A stretch of 64,000 bases of DNA from contig NZ_NHPJ01000085.1 in assembly GCF_002252985.1 (NCBI RefSeq), positions 46,548-110,547 of the forward strand, in the 5' to 3' direction. The notes below the pieces were generated by a model, which saw only the letters and a list, made by a program, of their open reading frames with translations, did not search any database and was not told the DNA's origin. A program made the position numbers and the translations under genes. This document shows positions 17,122-26,107 of the stretch, one piece after another. The first letter of the stretch is position 1. Every line of letters starts with the position of its first letter. Source of the stretch: Halorubrum halodurans. GTDB taxonomy: Archaea; Halobacteriota; Halobacteria; Halobacteriales; Haloferacaceae.

Positions 17122-17772
17122 TCACCGGGGAACTCGGCGCGCGATCGCACGGACCGCGTCGGCGGCGGCGCCGCCGGGGGCCGCGTCCACGACGGGCCGT
17201 TCCTCGACGACCGAGCGACCGACCCTGGGGTCCGCCGGGACGATCGCGACCGGCGCGCCGATCGCGTCCGCGACGGCGTCCGCCGGCGGCTCCTCGACGA
17301 CCCGATTGACCGCGCACGCGACGAGCCCGGCGTCGAGCTCGCGGGCCAGCTCTCGGGTCCGGATCGCGTCCGCCAGCGCGAACGCCCGCGGGGAGACGAC
17401 CACGAGGCAGGCGTCGGCGATCGCCAGCGGGACGCCCGCGTCGGCGCGCCGTCCCGCCGGACAGTCGATCACGACGGTCCCGTGCGTCCGTTCGACGCGC
17501 TCGACGGCGTCGCCGAGCCGAGTCAGGTCCGCCGCCCGCGCGCCGGCGAGCGTTTGACCGCAGGGAACCACGTCGACCGGACCGGGGCGGAGCGTCTCCT
17601 CGACCGACGCGCGACCGGCGAGCACGTCGTGGAGATCCGGGCCGCGACCGGCCGGGAGGTCCGCCATGCCGAGGTCGGCGTCCACGACGGCCGCGCCGAG
17701 CGCCGCCGCGACGTTGTACGCGAGGGTCGTCTTCCCGACGCCGCCCTTGCCGCCCGCGACGGCGAGGATCAC
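17122..17772 (-). CDS. MinD/ParA-like P-loop ATPase
   Basis: A 216-residue protein with the deviant Walker A motif GGKGGVGKTT at residues 7-16 and the DADLGMADLP motif that follows, plus VVIDCPAGRRAD as Walker B. There is no obvious C-terminal amphipathic membrane-targeting helix. Its start overlaps the upstream stop by four bases (ATGA), so it is coupled to the 298-residue gene. Haloarchaea carry several MinD homologues that position polar structures such as archaella and chemoreceptor arrays rather than the division ring. The gene order with mcm matches a conserved haloarchaeal cluster (from memory). Confidence 0.85.
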   Translation of the reverse strand: MILAVAGGKGGVGKTTLAYNVAAALGAAVVDADLGMADLPAGRGPDLHDVLAGRASVEETLRPGPVDVVPCGQTLAGARAADLTRLGDAVERVERTHGTVVIDCPAGRRADAGVPLAIADACLVVVSPRAFALADAIRTRELARELDAGLVACAVNRVVEEPPADAVADAIGAPVAIVPADPRVGRSVVEERPVVDAAPGGAAADAVRAIARRVPR

Positions 17773-18665
17773 GCGAGCCGCTCCAGCGCCTCGGTCGGCA
17801 CGTCCGTCTCCTCCGCACGCGCCGACAGCGCCGCCGCGCGCTCGCTCAGCCGTCTGAGCGCCGCCGCGTCGTCGGCGACGCGCTCGTCGAGGGTCCCGAC
17901 CGCCGCCACCCCGCCCAGGCGGTCGACCGCGTCGGTCGCCGTCGCGAGGTCGGCGCCCGTCAACCGCTCCGCCCGTTCGATGCGGCGCTCGGCCCGCTCC
18001 ATGCGTCGTTCCGCCCCCGCGAACGGGTCGTCGGGGCCGCCCCGTTCCGTCGAAACGGCGGCGACGTTCCCGCCGACCGCCCCCGACACGCGAGGGTCAG
18101 CCTCCCCGTTTCCGCCGTCGTCCGGTTCCGGGTCCGTATCGGCCGTCGGCGTCGCCGGGTCGTTCTCGTCCACCGCCTCCGCGTCGGCGCCGTCCGCCGG
18201 CCCGGCGTCGTCCGTGCCCGGAGGGGTCGTCCCGGCCGCGGATCCGTCGCCCGCGCACGCGTCGACGACCGGACCCGTTCGACCGGCGTCGACGACGGCG
18301 TCCCGCGGCGGGCGATGGTCGCCGAGGGATCGGACCGCCGCCTCCGCCGTGCGGGGAGGCGAGTCGACGGCGGCGATCGGTCCGGCGTCCGCGATCTCGA
18401 CCGGGGGATCGGCGATCTGCTCGGTCGGCGGGACGACGACCGCGAACCCGACGCCCCGACGTTCGTCCGGCTCGAGACGGAGCGTCACGCCGCCCGCGTC
18501 CCACCCCGCCTCCGGAACGCCCGATCGCCGCGGCGGGAGTGCCGGGCCGTCGATCCGGCTTCGGACGCGCACACGTTGCGGAACGGCGGTCGCGTTGTGG
18601 ACCCGACAGGCGACGAACCGCACGCTCCCCTCGGGTTCGACGGTCCACGAGAAGTCCACGCTCAT
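17769..18665 (-). CDS. Conserved haloarchaeal protein (DUF7857-like)
   Basis: A 298-residue protein. The N-terminal 110 residues (MSVDFSWTVEPEGSVRFVAC onward) look like a beta-sandwich: VHNATAVPQRVRVRSRIDGP and LRLEPDERRGVGFAVVVP. The middle is a low-complexity, acidic, disordered linker. The C-terminal 90 residues are a heptad-rich helical region (ERRMERAERRIERAERLTG and later LRRLSERAAALSARAEE). Its stop overlaps the minD start. I believe this corresponds to the haloarchaeal family named DUF7857, but that is from memory. Coupling suggests it works with the ATPase. Confidence 0.68.
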   Translation of the reverse strand: MSVDFSWTVEPEGSVRFVACRVHNATAVPQRVRVRSRIDGPALPPRRSGVPEAGWDAGGVTLRLEPDERRGVGFAVVVPPTEQIADPPVEIADAGPIAAVDSPPRTAEAAVRSLGDHRPPRDAVVDAGRTGPVVDACAGDGSAAGTTPPGTDDAGPADGADAEAVDENDPATPTADTDPEPDDGGNGEADPRVSGAVGGNVAAVSTERGGPDDPFAGAERRMERAERRIERAERLTGADLATATDAVDRLGGVAAVGTLDERVADDAAALRRLSERAAALSARAEETDVPTEALERLA

Positions 18666-18689
18666 GCGCCGGCTGGCGCGGCATCCTAC

Positions 18690-19460
18690 CTAAAGCTCGG
18701 GTCCGGTCACGGGGACGCCGAGGATCGCTTCCGGATCCCTCCCCTCCCACGCGTCGGAAACGGGCTCGGCCGTCGGGCGGAGGACCACCGGTCCCTCGAT
18801 CTCCGCGATCCGTATCGCCGCGAGCGAGGCGGCGCGTCGGGGACCGTCGTACCCGCTCGGGGCCCTCCCGGCGTCGGCGGGATCGCCCCCCGGAACCGCC
18901 GACAACGCCTCGCGGAACGCGTCGTACACCGCTCGCGAGAGCTCCTTCCGGGCGTCTCGCCTCCGGTTTCCCAGCCGGTCGCGCAGGACGAGCCGGCGCT
19001 CGCGCTCGTCGCGCGCCGCGGCCGCCCGCTCGCGTTCCCGCTCGAGCGTCTGTTCGGCCGCGATCCGAGCGGTCTGTGCCTCCGACAGCTCCGCCGCGGC
19101 CGCCTCGAGGTCGGCGAGCACCGCCGCGGGATCGGCACCGACCGCCCGGCGGCCCCGGACGTCGCCGCGGAGCGCCGCGACGCGTTCCGCGAGCCGCCCC
19201 TCCTCGCCCGCGGCGTCGGCGAGCCCTCGTCGGGCGCTCTCGAGGTCGACTTCCGGGATCTCGATCGCCGTCGACTCCGCGCGGATCGCCGCGATATCGT
19301 CCGCGACCGACGCGGTCCGTCCGCGGGAGCGCGCCGCGGCGGCGAGCTCCCGCCTGAGGCTCGTTCCGGTCGGCACCCGCCCGAGCACGACCTCCGGATC
19401 GGGGACCGGCGCGTCGTCGACGCGTGCGACCGGCGCGTCGTCCGCTTCGGAAGCGGTCAC
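18690..19460 (-). CDS. Coiled-coil conserved haloarchaeal protein (DUF7856-like)
   Basis: A 256-residue protein starting at a GTG (19460) whose second base begins the TGA of the upstream gene, giving a four-base overlap. Residues about 75-175 form a long coiled coil rich in Ala, Arg and Glu, including AQTARIAAEQTLERERERAA. The C-terminal region PRRAASLAAIRIAEIEGPVV is globular. I see no catalytic motif. It belongs to the mcm-to-minD cluster, and the numbering DUF7856 is from memory. A structural or partner role with the MinD-like ATPase is an inference from gene order. Confidence 0.68.
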   Translation of the reverse strand: MTASEADDAPVARVDDAPVPDPEVVLGRVPTGTSLRRELAAAARSRGRTASVADDIAAIRAESTAIEIPEVDLESARRGLADAAGEEGRLAERVAALRGDVRGRRAVGADPAAVLADLEAAAAELSEAQTARIAAEQTLERERERAAAARDERERRLVLRDRLGNRRRDARKELSRAVYDAFREALSAVPGGDPADAGRAPSGYDGPRRAASLAAIRIAEIEGPVVLRPTAEPVSDAWEGRDPEAILGVPVTGPEL

Positions 19461-19795
19461 AGCTCCCGACGCTTCATCGCCTCCGGGTCGGGGTGGTCCG
19501 TCCCGGCGGCGAACGACGCGTAGGGCGTCGACCTCGCGTCCCGCTCGGCGTAGGCGCTCGCCGCCCGCCTGACCGCGTCGTCGACGATCGCGAACTCGTT
19601 GAACGGCTCCGTTCGCTCGATCTGGACGGCGTCGCCGTGGCTCTCGCGCAGCCGCAACGCCAGAAACGCGCCGTACGCGCTCGCTTCGAGCAGCGCCGCG
19701 CGGCCGAACCGCCGGACCACCTGGTCGTCGTGGCGGCGGCACGCGTTGCGGAGCCCGGTCCGGGCCGCTTCCGAGTACGTCACGACCAGTATCAC
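19457..19795 (-). CDS. Conserved small haloarchaeal protein (DUF7855-like)
   Basis: A 112-residue protein beginning MILVVTYSEAARTGLRNACR. It is predicted to be an alpha/beta mix with conserved aromatic and arginine positions (HDDQVVRRFGRAALLEASAY). No membrane segment or metal motif is visible. It overlaps the following GTG-started gene by four bases, so translation is coupled. It is part of the mcm-minD cluster; the function is unknown. Confidence 0.68.
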   Translation of the reverse strand: MILVVTYSEAARTGLRNACRRHDDQVVRRFGRAALLEASAYGAFLALRLRESHGDAVQIERTEPFNEFAIVDDAVRRAASAYAERDARSTPYASFAAGTDHPDPEAMKRREL

Positions 19796-19875
19796 GACCG
19801 TCGGTCACGGTTATCGGATATATCGGTTCCGAACCGCCGCGGCGCCCGGCCTCGGCGACCGGTCGAGCCGCGAAC

Positions 19876-20202
19876 TCAGACTCGCTCGAGGTCGAACTCG
19901 GGAACGTCCCCGTTCGCCTCCGACCCCACCCGCCCGGCGGCGTCCGCGTCCGGCGCGGGATCGATCCCGGCGGCCGCCAACACCCGCTCGCGCGCCGCCG
20001 CCCTCGAGGGGGCGACCACGACGCGTCCGTCGACCGGCGGATCGCCGACCGCGCGGAAGACGGCGCCCTCGCCGTCGAACTCCGTGGCGTACGTCCGGAG
20101 CACGGCCGCGACGCGTCGTTCCGTCCCCGAGAGGTCCTCCTCGCCGTTCTCGAACGCGCGGAGGGCGTTCTCGACGTTCCGCAGCGCGGATATCCGGTCC
20201 AT
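19876..20202 (-). CDS. Conserved small haloarchaeal protein after mcm (DUF7854-like)
   Basis: A 108-residue acidic protein. The start ATG is directly adjacent to the mcm stop codon with no intervening base, so the two are co-transcribed. The N-terminal half MDRISALRNVENALRAFENG is helical, and the C-terminal third is a disordered acidic linker ending VPEFDLERV. There is no recognised catalytic motif. The tight link to mcm suggests a replication-associated role, but this is inference only. Confidence 0.68.
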   Translation of the reverse strand: MDRISALRNVENALRAFENGEEDLSGTERRVAAVLRTYATEFDGEGAVFRAVGDPPVDGRVVVAPSRAAARERVLAAAGIDPAPDADAAGRVGSEANGDVPEFDLERV

Positions 20203-23200
20203 CTACGTCGTCCGCAGGTGGCCCTGCTGTGGCTCGTACACTTCGCCCTTCGTCCGGAGCTTCTCGATCTCCTGTTCGGCCTTGCCGGGGTCCATGCCGA
20301 TCTCGCCCGCGCGGTCGAGCACCTCGTCGACGGGCGCGCCCTCCTCGTACTCCTCCTCGATGTCCGCGATGAGCCCCTTGATGTTCTTGATGCGGTCGCG
20401 CTGGCTCTTCGAGGTGCCCGTCTCGACGACGTCGGCGTCGAACTGGCCCGTCTCCGGGTCGACCCCGATGTCCTGAAGACACGACTCGACGATGTCGGTC
20501 GCGCGGTCCGCGTCCTCGCGGTCGACCGTGTCGGAGAGGCGAACCCGTGCGCTCGCCTCCGAGAGCCGCACCATCGCCTCCAGCTTCCGGGCAGTGACCG
20601 GCACGGGCGCGTCCTCGTCGGCCCCCTTCGCGCGGAGGTCGACGTAGAACTCCTCGATGAGCTCCTTCGCCTCCTCGGTCATCGTCGGGTAACAGGAGCG
20701 TTTCGCGTGCGCGATGTACTTCCGAAGCAGCTCGGCGTCGATCGCCGGAGCGACCTCCTGGGTCACCTCCGCGACCTGATCCGAGGTGAACTCCGAGGTC
20801 GCCAGCTCCTCGCGCTGGGTGTTGAGCTCGCCGGCGTAGTTCGTCTTGATGATGTGTTTCGCGAGCCGCGAGTCGTGTTCGGGGTCCGGCTGGTCGGTCA
20901 CCGTGAAGATCAGGTCGAACCGCGAGATGAGCGCGGGCTCCAAGTCGATCTGCTCGCCGATCGGCTCGTACTGGTCGAACCGCCCGTACTTCGGGTTCGC
21001 CGCGCCGAGCAGCGAACACCGCGCCTTCAGCGTCGCGTTGATCCCCGCCTTCGAGACGGAGATCTTCTGCTGTTCGAGCCCCTCGTGCATCGCGGAGCGG
21101 TCCGAGGAGTTGTGGACCACCAGCCCGTTTGCGACGAAGTTGTGCGTCCCCTCGACGGTCAGATCGTACACCTTCGGCCGCCGTCCGTCGTCGATCCGGG
21201 ACAGGATCGACCGCAGTTCCTCCCTGACGGCGGTCACCTCGCTAACGACCGCCTCACGCAACTCGTCGAGCCGATCCGTTTCGACGGATCCGGAGAGCCA
21301 CCGCGAGACGGTCGCCTGGCTCACGTCGAACGACGACGAGACGTCGGTCTGACTGACGCCGTACGCGTCGAGTGCGGCCAGCAATTCCGTTCGCGTCCCC
21401 TTTGGGAGTTCGCGGTCGACGAGTTCTCGCGCGCGTCGCTCGACCGTTCCGATCGGTCCGCCGATGGCGTCGGCGAGTCGCTGTCTGAGGACCGTGCCAC
21501 GGTGTTCGACCGATTCCGGAGGAACCGCCTCGACCGACTCGACCCGACGCCACTTCACGTCGCCGCGGACGAACTCGCGGAGGTCGTCGAGGTCGGTTTC
21601 CGCGACTTCGGTGAGCACCTCCCGGAGTCGCGCGGTCACCGTCCGACGGACCTCGTCGCTCTCGCCCCACTCGCGGGAGATCTGCTGTTGGGACAGCGTC
21701 GTCCCCTCGGCTAACTCGGACTGCGAGACGTGGTATCGACTCCGAAGCTCCGAGAGGGTCTCCCACGTCGGCGTCGCGTCGAGCGCGTCGCGGTCTTCGT
21801 CCGCGCGCTCGCGCCGGTTCTCGAACGCCGCGAGTATCCGCTCGGCACGGTGTAGCGAGACGTTCGCATTCCCGTTCTCGAAGTCGTGATACGTGACCGC
21901 ACCAACGCCGCACTCGCTCTGGTGAAGCCGGAGCGAGTCGCGACACCACGCGAGTACGCCGTCGATCTCCGGGACCACGTCGAGGATCGTGCGGTCGCCG
22001 TCGGCGGCATCGACGACGCGGTCGAGGGCTTCGGCCTTCCGCGTGGCCGTGAACCCGACGTACCGCCGGAACGCCGCGAGCGAATCCGCGTCGGTCACCG
22101 TGAGGTAGTACACGTCGCGCCCGCCGTCTCGCTCGCGGTGCTGGAGCTGACTCGACACGCCGAACCGTAAAAGGAGGTTTCCGGTGCCGCGGAGGAGGTC
22201 TCGGCTCGCCGACGCTATCCGAACGTTGCCCGCCGACTCGTCGACGTGCCCCTCGCTGTCGGCCACCGCGCGGACGAACGCGGCCTTCGCCGCGCGGCTC
22301 CCCGTCGTCACGGCGGTCGGGAAGCACTTCTCGTCGTACCGACCGAGGTTCATCCCCGCGTCGAGGACGATGTCGGCGTGTTCCTTCCCGGCGACGCGGA
22401 CCGTCTCGACGCCCTCGTCGCGCCTCTCGCTCGGCGGCCGCACCGGCTCCGCGTCGAACGCCGCCCGCGCCGCGCGCTCGAAGTCGGCCAGCAGTTCGTC
22501 GTCCGCGTTGGTGAACCGGACGCCGTAGACGCCCTCGTCGCGGTCGTAGTAGACGTTCCCGTCGCCGGAGAGGTACCCGAGGACGCTCGCCGTGGCGGCG
22601 TCGACGCCGTCAGCGTCGATGCCCTCGCAGCCGTCGGGTTCGGTCGCCGGTCCGTTCCCACGGCTCGCGGCCGCCGCTCCGCCGTCCGCCGCCGTCGTCG
22701 GGATCTCGCGGGGGACGTACACCCAGTCGCCGGCGTCGAGCGCGGCCGCCTCGCGCTCGACGCGCTCGCCGTCGTCGAGGACGAAGAACGGATGGTCGGC
22801 CGTCGCCGTCAGCGACTCGCCGGTCTCCATCGTCACTCGGGTCAGCTCCGACGGCGCGTCGTACTCGTGGACGGCGGAGACGGGACGCTCGACCAACCGG
22901 CCGCTCTCGTCCATCGACCAGACGGCGAGGTCGACGTCTCGGATGCGGCGACCGTTCGAGAGCGATTCTATGTCACCGTCTTCGGCCGCTTCCCGCGCCA
23001 GTTCGTCGATTCGTTCCACGCGTCCGTCCGCGAGTGAGACCAGCGTGTCGCCGGTCACGCAGTCCATCTTATCGAGTTCGTCGACCGCGGCGATTCCCTT
23101 GTCGGCTAAGACGAGCGCGCCGGCCTCGAGCGACCACTGCTGGCCGTCGCCGAAGTCGTCTCTTACGGCTGCGGCGGTAAGGCCCGCCGCCGAGGAGCCC

Positions 23201-25677
23201 TTCCCGGAGGTGTAGACCGATCGAGGAGCGATGTTTTCTACATACGAAATCATCTGGGAGTTGTGTGAGATGATCCCGTTCGAGACGTAGTTGTGCGTGC
23301 CCGTTACCTCGAGATCGTACACCCAGTCGTCCTCGGATTCGACCCGTTCGATCGACTCGATTCGATCCCATCGAACGTCTCCATCGACGAATCGACGCAG
23401 TGCGGCAACGTCACGCGCGGTAGAACCGCCGTCCGCTTTAGCAAGCACCTCGACTTCGGAGCCGTTCGAGGATCGACACGCGTCCTCGAACGCATCGACG
23501 ATCCGACGAAGCGCGGTCCGACTCGGGTTTCGATTTCCGGCTTCGTAGTGTCGGAACGTGCTCCGCGGGACGCCGCATTCGTACTGCGTCAGCCCGAGCG
23601 ATTCACGTAACCGGCGAAGGGTCGAACCGACGCCGGGGACCACGTCCACGTTCGTGTTCTGGTCCGTCTTGAGGTGTTCCTCGGCTGCGGCCTGTTTCCG
23701 ATCGGTGATGAATCCGATATCGGTAACGTATCGATCGAACTGTGACCCGCTGATACGGAGACGGTGACTGCCGTTTTGCCGCTCGTGTATCTGGGTCGTT
23801 ATCCCGTGCTGAAGCAGGAGAGAACGAACGCCCGTGAGCAACTCCTCGCTCATCGACGCGACGGTTATCTCGCGTTGTGAGGTCGAGACGTGACCTTCTC
23901 CCTCGACAAAGCCTTCGATGAACGCTGCCGTGATAGCCTCGGAGGTGCCGAAGATACTCGGAGGAACTCGCCTTCCTGACGAGTTCTCGAGTATAGCCTC
24001 ATCGATCCCTTCGAGGAAGCTGACGAACTCTCCCGCGGAGCAGAGCAATTCATGTACGCTCTTCCCGTCGTGTGGTTTTCGGATGGTGAATTCGAGTCCG
24101 AGGTTCGCGAGCGTGTTGCCGGCGTCGTCGAGGACTGCCTCGTCGTTGTTCGTGATCGAAACGAAGCCGGAGTGGTCGTCACGTTTCTCCACGTATCCCT
24201 CCGCTACGACGTATCCGATGAGACGAGCTAGCGCCGCAGTCCACTGCGTCGGAGGTTCGAGACGAACCGCGTTGTACGACCGTGCCCTACGGAAGTCGAC
24301 GTCAAGCGTGTCATCGGCGTCGACGTCGAGTCGGCCGGGAGCCGCCACGAACTCGCCCACGTCCAGATCATCGGCCACCACCGGAGTGAACCGTGCGTCG
24401 CGCTGGACGAACAAGGGGTGAGACGGCGTCACTTCGATCTTCCGTCCCGACGAGGTTTCTATCCGATACATCGTTTCGGGGGCTTCTCGCTTCCAGACCT
24501 TCGTCGCTCGCGACCGTGCGATCGATCCCTCCTGCTGGAGGGCAGGAACCTCGAAGTCGACGTCGTCCCAAACGCCGTCGTCTACTTCCTTCGGATCGTC
24601 GAGGTTCTCCTCGACGACTTCTCTTATTTGACGTTCCCGACCGTCCCCGAGCGTGACATGCGTGTCTCCGTGAACACACTTCCCTGTACCAGGGTCGCCA
24701 ATGAGGAGCATGTGGAGGTCGCCGCGGATCCGCGAGCCGTCGGGGAGGTGTTTGGTGACCCCCGAAAAGAGCTGGAGGATCATCGCGAGCTTCTCCTCCT
24801 CGTAGCCGTAGATGGCGGGCGCGATGGAGTCGACCATCGCCTCGTAGATGTCGTCGCGGTTGGAGAGCTCGATGATCTCACGGCGGTCCTCGTCGGTGAT
24901 GTCCATGTCCTCGAACTCCTCGTCCTCGATGGCGATGGAGACGCCGTCCATGTACAGGTCGAAGATGGCGGACTTCTCGTTGCCCTGCTCGACCTGCTCG
25001 ATGTGGAGGACGCCGACGCAGGTGACGTGGTCGCCGGGGCTCACCTCGCCGGTGATGTCGTCGACGATGTCGACGTCGAGCGACTGGGGCGTCTCGCCGC
25101 CGCGGAGTCCCTCGGGCGACTCCTGGATCCGGAGCTTCTGGGAGTCGACGAACTCCGACTGGTCGAAGTTGACGCGGAAGGGACCCTGCCGTTCACACCC
25201 CTGACACTCGTGTGGCTCCTGGAAGCCGCCGTCGCTCTGTGGAATGTACGTCATCGTCCCGCAGCGTTGACACTCGAAGGCCGCCTCGGTCACCTTCGGG
25301 CGAACGTCGGTCGCCTTGCGGACGATCCCCTGGACGGAGACGAGCTTGCCGATGTGGTCGTCGTGGACGCGGATCCCGCGGATGTCGATGCTCTCGGGGA
25401 GGTTCCGGAGGCGGACGTGTGCGCGGCCGAGGCTGACGTCCGCGGGGAGGTCGTACAGGCGAAGCGCCTCCTCGGCGTACTCGCGCATCTGGTCGGGCTT
25501 CGTGAGGAAGTCCTCGGCGAGGTCGCGGTCGAACTGGAAGAGGTCGTCGTACTCGACGTACAGCGAGCGCTGCTCGTTGGGGTACTTCTGTGCGAGGGTG
25601 CCTATCTCCTCGCGGTAGTAGTTCCGGTAGAACTGGATGAACCGTTCGGTGAGGTCCTGATTCCCGGCCTGAGCCAT
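20203..25677 (-). CDS. mcm: MCM replicative helicase precursor with two inteins
   Basis: The precursor has 1824 residues; removing two inteins (473 and 651 residues) leaves a 700-residue MCM, the usual haloarchaeal size. The N-terminal domain has a zinc-binding CQRCG...CQGC pair near residues 136-160. The AAA+ core shows Walker A GDPGTGK interrupted by intein 1 right after the lysine, then SQMISYVENIAPRSV, Walker B VDELDKMD interrupted by intein 2, then SSDRSAMHEGLEQQ, and the SRFDLIF arginine-finger segment. A winged helix ends the protein. MCM forms the hexameric unwinding motor at forks, so splicing is needed for function. It is transcribed with four downstream small genes toward minD. Confidence 0.95.
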   Translation of the reverse strand: MAQAGNQDLTERFIQFYRNYYREEIGTLAQKYPNEQRSLYVEYDDLFQFDRDLAEDFLTKPDQMREYAEEALRLYDLPADVSLGRAHVRLRNLPESIDIRGIRVHDDHIGKLVSVQGIVRKATDVRPKVTEAAFECQRCGTMTYIPQSDGGFQEPHECQGCERQGPFRVNFDQSEFVDSQKLRIQESPEGLRGGETPQSLDVDIVDDITGEVSPGDHVTCVGVLHIEQVEQGNEKSAIFDLYMDGVSIAIEDEEFEDMDITDEDRREIIELSNRDDIYEAMVDSIAPAIYGYEEEKLAMILQLFSGVTKHLPDGSRIRGDLHMLLIGDPGTGKCVHGDTHVTLGDGRERQIREVVEENLDDPKEVDDGVWDDVDFEVPALQQEGSIARSRATKVWKREAPETMYRIETSSGRKIEVTPSHPLFVQRDARFTPVVADDLDVGEFVAAPGRLDVDADDTLDVDFRRARSYNAVRLEPPTQWTAALARLIGYVVAEGYVEKRDDHSGFVSITNNDEAVLDDAGNTLANLGLEFTIRKPHDGKSVHELLCSAGEFVSFLEGIDEAILENSSGRRVPPSIFGTSEAITAAFIEGFVEGEGHVSTSQREITVASMSEELLTGVRSLLLQHGITTQIHERQNGSHRLRISGSQFDRYVTDIGFITDRKQAAAEEHLKTDQNTNVDVVPGVGSTLRRLRESLGLTQYECGVPRSTFRHYEAGNRNPSRTALRRIVDAFEDACRSSNGSEVEVLAKADGGSTARDVAALRRFVDGDVRWDRIESIERVESEDDWVYDLEVTGTHNYVSNGIISHNSQMISYVENIAPRSVYTSGKGSSAAGLTAAAVRDDFGDGQQWSLEAGALVLADKGIAAVDELDKMDCVTGDTLVSLADGRVERIDELAREAAEDGDIESLSNGRRIRDVDLAVWSMDESGRLVERPVSAVHEYDAPSELTRVTMETGESLTATADHPFFVLDDGERVEREAAALDAGDWVYVPREIPTTAADGGAAAASRGNGPATEPDGCEGIDADGVDAATASVLGYLSGDGNVYYDRDEGVYGVRFTNADDELLADFERAARAAFDAEPVRPPSERRDEGVETVRVAGKEHADIVLDAGMNLGRYDEKCFPTAVTTGSRAAKAAFVRAVADSEGHVDESAGNVRIASASRDLLRGTGNLLLRFGVSSQLQHRERDGGRDVYYLTVTDADSLAAFRRYVGFTATRKAEALDRVVDAADGDRTILDVVPEIDGVLAWCRDSLRLHQSECGVGAVTYHDFENGNANVSLHRAERILAAFENRRERADEDRDALDATPTWETLSELRSRYHVSQSELAEGTTLSQQQISREWGESDEVRRTVTARLREVLTEVAETDLDDLREFVRGDVKWRRVESVEAVPPESVEHRGTVLRQRLADAIGGPIGTVERRARELVDRELPKGTRTELLAALDAYGVSQTDVSSSFDVSQATVSRWLSGSVETDRLDELREAVVSEVTAVREELRSILSRIDDGRRPKVYDLTVEGTHNFVANGLVVHNSSDRSAMHEGLEQQKISVSKAGINATLKARCSLLGAANPKYGRFDQYEPIGEQIDLEPALISRFDLIFTVTDQPDPEHDSRLAKHIIKTNYAGELNTQREELATSEFTSDQVAEVTQEVAPAIDAELLRKYIAHAKRSCYPTMTEEAKELIEEFYVDLRAKGADEDAPVPVTARKLEAMVRLSEASARVRLSDTVDREDADRATDIVESCLQDIGVDPETGQFDADVVETGTSKSQRDRIKNIKGLIADIEEEYEEGAPVDEVLDRAGEIGMDPGKAEQEIEKLRTKGEVYEPQQGHLRTT
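21109..23061 (-). mobile_element. Intein 2 in MCM (Walker B site), 651 residues, HTH-rich
   Basis: Residues 873-1523 of the precursor. It begins at Cys873 (CVTGDTLVSLADG) after VDELDKMD and ends with GTHNFVANGLVVHN before SSDRSAMHEG. LAGLIDADG-like helices are VLGYLSGDG and FVRAVADSEG. After the endonuclease come an XRE-like HTH (LRLHQSECGVGAVTYHDF), a second HTH-like unit (YHVSQSELAEGTTLSQQQIS) and, unusually, about 110 residues inserted inside the C-terminal splicing domain. That insert sits between ESVEAVPPESV and VYDLTVEGTHNF, at about residues 1390-1502, and contains another HTH (YGVSQTDVSSSFDVSQATVS). Its GC content resembles the host's, suggesting longer residence than intein 1. Confidence 0.93.
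23260..24678 (-). mobile_element. Intein 1 in MCM (Walker A site), 473 residues
   Basis: Residues 334-806 of the precursor. It begins at Cys334 (CVHGDTHVTLGDG, block A) after GDPGTGK and ends with the GTHNYVSNGIISHN block, with Ser as the +1 extein residue. The central homing endonuclease has two LAGLIDADG-type helices, LIGYVVAEG and FIEGFVEGEG; each ends in an acidic residue plus glycine, so the nuclease may be active. A helix-turn-helix of XRE type follows (LRRLRESLGLTQYECGVPRS, then TFRHYEAGNRNPSR), just before the C-terminal splicing segment. Its DNA is visibly less GC-rich than the flanking extein, consistent with recent arrival. Confidence 0.93.
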
Positions 25678-25744
25678 TACGCCACCCCTTCGTCGGCATC
25701 ACGTATGAACCCCGTGCTCGACCGACGGAGCGGGGTGGTTCGGG

Positions 25745-26107
25745 CTACGCCCGCGAGACGAACGTCGCGTCCGCGGAGGTCCGTCCCTCGTTGAACGAGA
25801 GCACCTTCGCGCGTATCACGTCGCCCTTCCCGAGGTCGCTCGGGACGTCCTCCGTGAAGACGACGAACCCCTCGACCTTGCCGACGGCGACCTCGCGGCC
25901 CGAGTGGTGGTCGGTGAGCTCCGTCACGCCGAACTCGTAGGTCTCGCCGATCTCGACGGGCGGCTCGCGCTCGCGGGCGGCCTCGTGAGCGCGTTCGGAC
26001 TCGCGCGCCTCGTCCGAGGGGCCGCGCACGCGGTTGAGGACCCCGACGAGGACGAGCAGGACGACCGCGGCCGCGGCGGCGACGGTGACCGGAGAGGTCG
26101 GAATCAT
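25745..26107 (-). CDS. Membrane-anchored TRAM domain protein
   Basis: A 120-residue protein starting MIPTSPVTVAAAAAVVLLVL: one N-terminal membrane helix, a charged linker (ARESERAHEAAREREPP), then a TRAM domain over residues about 57-120. Its typical core is IGETYEFGVTELTDHHSGRE, and it ends IRAKVLSFNEGRTSADATFV. TRAM domains bind RNA, and stand-alone archaeal TRAM proteins act as RNA chaperones; the membrane anchor is a haloarchaeal variation. An in-frame ATG at 26131 is possible but would add a basic stretch before the helix. It lies upstream of mcm on the same strand, 67 bases before its start. Confidence 0.8.
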   Translation of the reverse strand: MIPTSPVTVAAAAAVVLLVLVGVLNRVRGPSDEARESERAHEAAREREPPVEIGETYEFGVTELTDHHSGREVAVGKVEGFVVFTEDVPSDLGKGDVIRAKVLSFNEGRTSADATFVSRA

